Shown here: positions 57,147-64,000 of the stretch, piece by piece
Layout of the letters: every line of letters begins with the position of its first letter
Position numbering within the stretch: position 1 is the first letter of the stretch
NCBI GenBank assembly: GCA_015039465.1
Contig: MU130319.1
Span: 1-64,000, forward strand
DNA length: 64,000 nucleotides
From: Phlegmacium glaucopus
Lineage: Eukaryota > Basidiomycota > Agaricomycetes > Agaricales > Cortinariaceae
Direction: 5' to 3'
Notes under the pieces: generated by a model
Told to the model about the DNA's origin: nothing
Database searches by the model: none
The model's input: only the letters and a program-made list of their open reading frames with translations
Position numbers and translations under genes: made by a program

Positions 57147-57963
57147 TTAAAATTCTTCATTCAGCATCCAAACCCACATCTTATTGCTTTCCTTACAATT
57201 ATGCTCCAGCCCCTCATCCAAAGCTCTCACTTCATACCTTTCTACGGAGCCAAATGCCAAATTTAACTCCTCCTGGGGCCCTGCAGTTTTTACCTTCCCC
57301 ACCGCCGTGTATCCCTCCAAGCAGAGCTTCATTTGACCTTCCAGCTCCTTTACTGAGATTTCCGAGCCGCTATCAATCTTCTCGCTCCTTGCCCTCCTCT
57401 TATACTCAATGATCGCAGAAGCCTGCTGCCGGAGGTACCTCATTGATACCTCTTTGAATCCATCAATCGCCTGCTCAGTTGCCTTCTCAAAGATCTTGTA
57501 CTTTTTAAAGAACCAGCATAGCATATCGAAGCAGAGTCCTTGAGCATGAGCCATTTCATATCGTTCCCTGGCCGAAATCTGGTTCCGGTCGTGTTTTTGC
57601 CACAATTCAAACACCAAATCTCCACCCCATTCACCGTTTAGCTCATACATCCAAAAATCCAATATGTTCATCAGAATCATCAGGTTGCAGAACATGAAAA
57701 GATCAATCACGGATTCCATGTCTTTCAGTGTTGGAACATGTCCAACGTGATTCTCTGGTAACATATTTAAAATTCACATATTTTCCTAACAGAAACCACT
57801 CACTGGTGTTGACTACATTCTTCCTGACCAGTGAACTGTGGTAAAAAATTGCCATCCACCGCAATACAACCCAGTGTACGTCCTTTCATGCATTGGTCAG
57901 AGGCTCATGCAAGATGAATGTATGCACCATCCCAAACATTGTGTCCTGCATTGTGCTGCTCGT

Positions 57964-59146
57964 TGATGAACATGCTGGTTCCCTGCCTTCGTTTTTCGCA
58001 TTTTTGGCAGCGACGTCGCTCTACGTCGCCTCTTACACCGACTATTTGCTGTTTTATTGCATAGATAAGTCTCTGGCTATTTGGTCGTCGCCTCTACTGT
58101 CCCAGAAGCTTCCTAAATGCCTTGGCTATATTTCACTCGTACGATCACCCCCTTTTCCGGCAGTACCTGGACGACATTAGGCATTCTGCCTCCCTTTCGC
58201 TCCCTTTCACCAGCGGTCACGTGTATAGTCATGCTTTTTCCATATTTGGTAATGCTCACTCATCTAAGAGTCGTAGGCATGTCCACTGCCCAGACCGACG
58301 TCCCCTTACGCTACACCGAATCGTTCTGTGTCGAATCGTCGTTGCTACCCTACCAGTCGCCCCTATCCAGCGACAATCACCGGATCGAGAAGTTCCTTAA
58401 CACCATTGGGTATTTTGGGTCGCTAATCATTTATATTCTTTTATTTCTCTTCGGTTACCTCAAGCACTTTGTTTCCTTTATTTTTGATACATCTACCATC
58501 GCTCCTTGATCGCCTCTCTATACCACATGTCTCCTGCCGGCCCTCGGAGCGACAACCGGTCCTCTTTCATTTATCGCCCACTATCCCTGATGTTTTGTCT
58601 CCCCATTTTGCCTAGTCCCTCTTGGACTCCTGTTTCATCGTTTTGATTTGTTTTATAGATACACATGTGCAACTTAGCCATGTGATCTCCTCTACCTACT
58701 ATAAAAACCTCCTGTAATTTAGTTACAAAGAACAATAAGAAAGTATTCACCTCTCTCCCCAGAGTATAGAATTAAGTCTTGTCATCGTCTCTCTCGTCGT
58801 TTGCCTTCGTTTCATTGCGTTTTACTGCGAGTCGCCCATACAGCGACTATACTTTGTCACTGCGTCGCCCCTTTGTCACTGCGTCGCCCCTTTGTCACTG
58901 CATCGCCCCTTTGTCACTGCATCGCCCCTTTGTCACTGCGTCTCCCCTTCATCACTGCGTCGCCACTTCGTTCCTTCGTCGCCCTTTCGTCATTACATTG
59001 CTCCTCGTTTCGCCCGTCTCATATCTCGTCGCCCTACCTTAGTTGGAACCTTTCTGCATATACTTGACTCAGTGTTTAGGCCACTGAAGCCCCGAGCCGC
59101 ATCACACCTCAGTTAGTACAGCACCTAGCGTACTGACAGTGTATCA
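57964..59146 (+). mobile_element. Solo LTR, about 1.18 kb
   Basis: Starts TGATGAACATGC and ends AGTGTATCA, with TCGT on both sides (57960-57963 and 59147-59150). A TATA-like CTACTATAAAAACCTCC lies near 58696. Removing it rejoins GGHFFST with STMQDTMFGMV of the JmjC-like gene. The duplication is only 4 bp, so one border may be off by a base. Confidence 0.75.
58857..58972 (+). repeat. 19-bp tandem repeat inside the solo LTR
   Basis: Five to six copies of TCACTGC(G/A)TCGCCCCTTTG, the last ones diverged, downstream of the TATA-like box, in the R/U5 part of the LTR. Each open frame across it is repetitive and not a gene. Confidence 0.85.
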
Positions 59147-59604
59147 TCGTGTAGAAAAGAAATGGCCCCCATGGCATATCACATTCTCTGCCATGAACAC
59201 AGCATGTGGAGTGTTCAGCCTCATAATCCTGTTAAACCATGACCACCCTAACCGAGCACTGCTCACAATCTTGTCCTTGGATGTAGCATTACCGCCTCTA
59301 GGTCCCAATCCTCATCGTTCGGCTCCTCCACTTCATAGCTACTGTCAAAAAACTTCATAACCTCACTAAAGCTCTCATGCCCATCCCATCTTTGCGCCAC
59401 TATCCACCACTTCACCCCAGCTTTCACATCTATGTAGCTTCCAAACCCATTGGAATCCACATGCCACCAACTAATCGCCCCAGACATCGCCGCAAGTCCC
59501 CACCGCAATTTAGCCAACGCCACTACTTGCTCTGCCAAGCACCCTGATCCTCCCTTTGTCCCCTTCCATGCAGCTGAATTGCTTGAAAAACTTAAATTTC
59601 CCAT

Positions 59605-60253
59605 CCCTTCCTTGCCCTATCGGGAAGTGACAAATTTGCTACTTCCTTGTTTTTACCCTTGGATATCTTAGTATATCTTTTTATTCATTTTAAAAACATA
59701 ATACTTGAAAGAAAAAGTATAAAAATCTGTAGTTACATTGTAGAGAATAAATAGCCAGTGAAAACAAGCAGTCTAATAATCAGTTAAAGTAATGAAAGTC
59801 ATAAACAAAATCTATTCTTAGTGCTGTCATTTCTGACAGTACTTAAAACCCTTCCCTTGTATATATGGGTGATGCTCCTGGTAATGCCTGTAATATCCAT
59901 ACTAGAATAGAAGCACTTGGAAGAAGAAACCATTCAAGTTTTATTTGATGATGCAGAGGTAGATAGATTATAAAATTTAAATATTTATTTAATATTCTAC
60001 TAGGACTCAATAATCCTCTTTAGGGCTGGCCACTTTATTTTACATTCTATTTTTTATAAATTAGAGATAACCACTTGAATATAGATTATTTTAAAAATTC
60101 TAATACAAATATCTACTATTACAACAACTCTAATTTGGAAGAGGACTGTGATAACCTAGAGTTTACTTATCATAAACTCATTTGTGGAATACTTGGCAAC
60201 ATCATTTAGCCATGGATTATGGATAGGAGTGATCTATCTTCTTGTAAAGACAT
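59605..60253. other. AT-rich spacer
   Basis: No gene recognised; it should once have held the N-terminal exons of the JmjC-like gene. Confidence 0.45.
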
Positions 60254-60660
60254 TGCCGACCTTGTCACTGGCCTATATTCTAAGGAAGAAGATCTGCAGA
60301 GGTGCAATTCTTTGCATATGTTGAAGCCAGATTTTACAGTCAAGGAACCACTAGATATTCTAGGTGATAATGCCTCTTCTGCTGGGGAAGACCCTACTTC
60401 CATGACTATTTTGACAGCTTAAATGTTCTGTACATGTGACAATTAATTGATGTGCCTTTGACATCAACAGTGGTTAAAATGAGCTTGGAAATGAGGTCTT
60501 GCTTAGTGGTGGTCATAGAAGTAGGTCTTCTTTAGCAGAAGAGGCATTATTACCCAGAATATTTGGTGGTTCTTTGACTGTAAAATCCAGCTTTGACATA
60601 TGCAAAGAATTACTTCTCTGCAGATCTTCTTTCTGAAAATGTAGACCAGTGACAATGTTG
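60254..60660. repeat. Large inverted duplication, arms of about 160 bp
   Basis: 60254-60415 and 60505-60660 are diverged reverse-complement copies (shared words: GAAGATCTGCAGAG, TTCTTTGCATATG, GATTTTACAGTCAA and AATGCCTCTTCTGCT) separated by about 90 bp. The left arm carries a 67-codon frame, MDRSDLSSCKDIADLVTGLY, then a hydrophilic tail, of unknown identity. Confidence 0.8.
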
Positions 60661-62530
60661 GCAAATCAATTAATGGTCACATATACAGGACTATTGCTGA
60701 TTATAATAAAAAGCCAAATAAAAATAATATTTCACTAAGAATATGAATATCTGTATTTTTTTAAAAAAAAAGCAACAGAAGATGTTTATAATGAGCAATT
60801 ACTGGCAGAATTAAAGCATTTAATTCAGCCATCATTAATCTCTGTAAACCAGACCCTAAAACTTATTAAATAAACTCTTATGTATATCAGAAACTTCATA
60901 TTTTACCATCTGGCTTTAAATTCCAATCTACTCTCAGAATATACTTACACCACATTCCCATTTCAGCTACTTTATTTTTTATTTTATTTTATTATCAATT
61001 GATTGATCACCTATTAATTAAACATACAATTGTTTATACAAGAAAATAACTGTTTGGATGCATACTATAGAAATTGCTGTTAAAATTTATTGAAAAAAAT
61101 TCTGTTTTGGTTTGTTTATAAATACAATTTTAGTGTATTAATAGAGTATTATTAATAAATATTCAGAGTTGTTTTATAATCCTATTAAAAAATTAAATTA
61201 AATTAAATTAAATATATATGGGATATATAGACAAATGACCATTTTATATATTTTCTTAAATTAAACTCCTGTATACTTTTTTCAATGGCTTTATAAGAAA
61301 TATTAATTAAAATAATTTAAAACTGCTTTAAAAAATAAATACAAAATACTTCTTAATTTAAATGAGGTCATGGGGTTATAGTTTAGGGTTTTATGCTACT
61401 TGCTAGGCTTCTCCCTAGACTTCTGGCTGTATCTTTTACAAAACACTTCTTTAAAGATACATATGTTATATATACAATAGCTGATTTTAAGCTGATTCAG
61501 TGTGAACTTACTGGGATGTCTAACTGTGGGTTAGGCATTTATCAAAGTTAGATGAAATATCAACCTGGTCCTTCAAGATGGAGGTTGTAAAATTTCCCCT
61601 AAAACATAATATCCTCCCCTTTCTATAAGATTGATTTTGAAAAGGTATCTATAGACAACACACACAAGCTCACTGCCACAACATAGAGTGCCTCTTTAGA
61701 GGCAAAATTGCTCACTAAGTCCGAATGTGTTCATGGATGACTTTTAAGTATAGTAGATGAGACAGACATTCTGAGGCTTTGTGATTGCATGGTAGAATGT
61801 TGCAGAGGCAATTTTCAGCAGAGAGAAGTGACCTGCAAATCAAAGGACAATGTAATTGTCAGCATGATATAATCTGAACCAAGGGATATCAAGAGCAGCC
61901 AGGATCAATAAGCAACACTATCTTTTTCCCTTTCAGCCACAAGGGGCTGACCCAAGGCTCAGGCCAGACAAGAACAAGTTGTTGAGTTGTAATAACTGAC
62001 TCTAAGTATCCCGATAACCCTTTTATATGGTCTTGGCCCAAGTGGCAACAAATCACTGGTTTTACCCTTTTACTTTATAATTGATAATTCAACTCTGTGC
62101 TTTCCCCTTCAGCATCAATTCCACAAAAAAACATCTAACTCTGATATCTTTGATAATAATTTTAAAAAAAACATAAAAGACACCAAACAAAATGCCTTTA
62201 TCATGAAGAATATATCTGATGACAATCAAAAAAGTTAAAAGTCTTAGCAGGATTAAATTAATCACCACTGAAGGAAAAGAGTACTAATCCTTAGGATAAT
62301 CATGGCTGAAGACAACAGTAATAGAGTTGTATATATAATCTTATTTATTTAAGTAACATAAGACTGATCTATATTATAAGCTGAAGGGCTGTCAAAAGCA
62401 TTATTAAGAATCACTTAGGGTGGAGAAGGGGTAGAAAATGGGTTTTCAAGGGTAACCAAGGGTAACCAAGGAGATATATTTATAAGCCATGGATTTTTAC
62501 AAGGTTGTTAAGGCAGTACTTTTCTGTCCC
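60661..62530. other. AT-rich stretch without a recognised gene
   Basis: About 1.9 kb. Runs such as (TTAAA)n near 61190-61215 and a duplicated GGTAACCAAG (62450-62470). No coding motif. Confidence 0.5.
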
Positions 62531-62837
62531 CCACCAGATCTGATCAGATCTGATCAGAACTGTTATATCTGACCAGATCTGCTCAGATCTGCTCAGATTC
62601 TGAGTGGATCCAAGTGGATCTGAGAAAATAGAGACCCACTAGCTACTTCTATTAAGGTTTGGTTAAGGTTTGGTTAAGGTTTGGTTAAGGTTTGGGTTAA
62701 GGTTTGGGTTAAGGTTTGGTTAGGGTTTTATTAAGGTTAGGGAGGTATATAGTTGCAATTCTGCTCAGATCTGACCATCTGAGCAGATCTGCTCAGAATG
62801 CCTGCCAAATCTGCTCAGATCTGATCAGATCTGGTGG
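62531..62837. mobile_element. Inverted-repeat element with BglII-like satellite ends, 307 bp
   Basis: Ends CCACCAGATCTGATCAGATC and complement (CAGATCTGGTGG at 62826-62837). Next to each end, CAGATCTGATCAGATCTG- and CTGCTCAGATCTG-type words repeat. The core holds the GGTTAAGGTTT minisatellite. No coding frame; no clear target duplication. Confidence 0.7.
62641..62745. repeat. GGTTAAGGTTT minisatellite
   Basis: About seven tandem 11-12 bp units (GGTTAAGGTTT / GGGTTAAGGTTT), the last ones becoming GGTTAGGGTTTTATTAAGG. It lies between the satellite arms of the inverted-repeat element. Confidence 0.9.
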
Positions 62838-62856
62838 ATCACAGCAAAGACCTCTG

Positions 62857-63506
62857 TTAAGGGGTATCTTGAAGAGAGATGTCAAATTTTTCCATTAAGA
62901 CCCAGTCAGAGGTTGTGTCCTGCCAGCAGATGTTCCTTTGAAACCTGAGCTCAGTCTCAAACCAAGGCAATTGATGGAACCCTGCAGCTATGGCTTCTAC
63001 CACTTGCTTGGTTTTGATCTCACCTGCCTCCTCCTTCTGTGTTTGATGAGACTGGATCAGGCACCTGACTTGCTGAACTAAATAGGTTTCAAACAGCCTC
63101 CTGAATTTCACCTTTCTGTTCTCTTTTTTAATGACTAGAGATTGGCTGAGGTATTTCAAAATTTTGTCCACTAGCTTTCTGGCAATGGAAAACAGCTCTT
63201 GGTGCCTTTGACTGTACAGAGTAATGTTCCCTGTATAAGATGAGTGGTATATGATGTGGCCAAGGGTAATAAACATTACAGATGGAAAGAAGCTTGACCA
63301 GGTTGTTAAGCTCCAGGATGTTAGGGATGTGGTAGGGGTAGTCTGTGACTTATGTAATTAGCTAATGAATAGATATTTAACTGAGAGTACTGACCTGATT
63401 GGAGAATGTTTTCTACAAAGTGTAAATAATAGTAGGCTACCATTATTCTCAGCAATTCCCTTGAGTCCCAGAGGTTGCTAGCTCTCTGGAAGATTGACGG
63501 TTTCAA
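62857..63506 (-). CDS. Unrecognised minus-strand frames, possible gene fragment
   Basis: Two frames (63506-63321, MKPSIFQRASNLWDSRELLR; and 63276-62857, KLVDKILKYLSQSLVIKKEN, then a Lys/Arg- and Gln-rich helical region, FHQLPWFETELRFQRNICWQ) could be two exons of one gene. Composition is protein-like, but no motif is known to me and splice sites were not established. It may be a remnant of a transposon-borne gene, given the surroundings. Confidence 0.3.
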
Positions 63507-64000
63507 AAAGGAATGGAGAATGGAAATGCATGAGTCAGTAATGGTGGCCCAAGAAAGCAGATAGCTTCCTTGAGATACTGAATGTTGGACTGTTGCTACT
63601 GCATGGGGCCTACAAGGCCGGATATACCTGTTCCAATTTCAATTTCAATTTAGCTAAGAGGGGAATTTGGAGTGTCAATCACTCACAGTGTAGTCCCAGG
63701 TAGAAAAGCTATAGAGTGTATTTCCCAGTCTGTTGCTGGTGGCAGCTCTTTCCTGTACCTTTCTTTTGAAAAGGCAGCTCTATCCCCAATTTTGTTCCTG
63801 CTAGTAGGAGTGGCAAAAAAAATATAAATTCTATGCCTGATTGGATCCACTTGTACTTTGCAAATCTATTGGGGGCAATACAAAATCTTGTATTTGCCTG
63901 TTGAAGGCTGCATTGGGACCACCTTATGCTCTACCTGAGGAAAATTAAGTCAGATTTACAGTGGGGAAGATCTACAGTGCTGTAGAAGGCAGGGACATCT
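63507..64000. other. Window end, no recognised feature
   Basis: AT-rich, with a TTTCAATTTCAATTT-like repeat near 63636. The upstream part of the fragment ending at 63506 could start here or beyond. Confidence 0.4.

Larger units (their letters stand above)
57147..59604 (-). pseudogene. JmjC/cupin-like protein of a repeated agaricomycete family, broken
   Basis: On the minus strand from 59604: LAAMSGAISWWHVDSNGFGS, then YIDVKAGVKWWIVAQRWDG. WHVDSNG carries the HxD metal motif of JmjC-type folds. After a short intron near 59270-59233 the frame continues IMRLNTPHAVFMAENVICHG, then GHFFST, with the second metal-binding His region. A solo LTR interrupts it here; it resumes at about 57960 with STMQDTMFGMVHTFILHEPL and ends at 57147 after CNLMILMNILDFWMYELNGE, ARERYEMAHAQGLCFDMLCW and a helical Lys/Glu-rich tail. 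An in-frame TGA follows EPLTNA. The N-terminal part is lost in AT-rich DNA right of 59604. From memory, such proteins are multicopy in mushroom genomes and often lie in repeats. The biochemical role is unknown; oxygenase activity is only an inference from the fold. Confidence 0.65.

Noticed and set aside
58779..59116. Three overlapping plus-strand frames rich in HRPFVTASPL repeats
   Set aside because: They are translations of the 19-bp tandem repeat inside a solo LTR.
62641..62745. True telomere
   Set aside because: The repeat is internal to an inverted-repeat element and the unit is GGTTAAGGTTT, not TTAGGG; sequence continues well beyond it.

Overview
The window looks like nuclear DNA of an agaricomycete (mushroom-forming basidiomycete). 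Three things point that way. The genes are split by many 40-70 nt introns. The protein families are typical of these fungi: oxidoreductases, an adenylate-forming reductase, a Fic protein and a JmjC-like repeat-associated family. The right half is a dense stack of nested transposons. All assignments come from reading the translations; no database search was possible.

Positions 1-34.9 kb are gene-rich and resemble a decaying secondary-metabolism neighbourhood. In order: a broken APH-like kinase (344-1585), a broken cytochrome P450 (2135-4313, minus), a broken 2OG-Fe(II) oxygenase (4996-6057, minus), a Fic-domain AMP-transferase with a readable nine-exon model (8312-10056, minus), two unrecognised genes (11157-12107 minus, 12344-12679 plus), a DHA2-type MFS transporter (13810-16015), a secreted GMC oxidoreductase (16529-18590, minus), an SAM methyltransferase (19842-20919, minus), a broken flavin monooxygenase (21905-24204, minus), a Dabb-domain protein (24401-24941), an NAD(P)-binding epimerase-like protein (27484-28554), a divergent membrane-anchored ALDH-like protein (30050-32033, minus) and a broken NRPS-like reductase (about 32361-34874). 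The tailoring genes that still read through (MFS, GMC, methyltransferase, Dabb, epimerase) sit beside dead ones (P450, 2OG oxygenase, flavin monooxygenase, core reductase). I infer that a once functional cluster lost its core enzyme, and the reductase reading now stops at a transposon.

Positions 34.9-50.6 kb are a transposon stack. A 713-bp TA-flanked inverted-repeat element cuts the reductase. Beside it lies a Copia retrotransposon (35610-50603; target duplication GAATA; dead gag-pol on the minus strand). Inside the Copia RNase H region sits a further element of about 9.4 kb, carrying a large multi-exon plus-strand gene with plausible RNase H-type transposase residues. That gene is itself split by a solo LTR (duplication ACACA), a hAT-like MITE (duplication CCATGCAA), a further MITE in an intron, a 1.45-kb insertion and a second hAT-like MITE (duplication ATTGAATA). 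Another solo LTR (duplication ATACC) splits the Copia RNase H. Removing three of these insertions restores an open reading frame, which supports the nesting order.

Positions 50.6-64 kb are AT-rich repeat debris: further copies of the hAT-like MITE family, tandem repeats, a large inverted duplication, a broken JmjC-like gene split by a 1.18-kb solo LTR, and a small inverted-repeat element with a GGTTAAGGTTT minisatellite core. Most in-frame stops in the transposon genes are TGA where arginine (CGA) is expected, which suggests CpG methylation and deamination.
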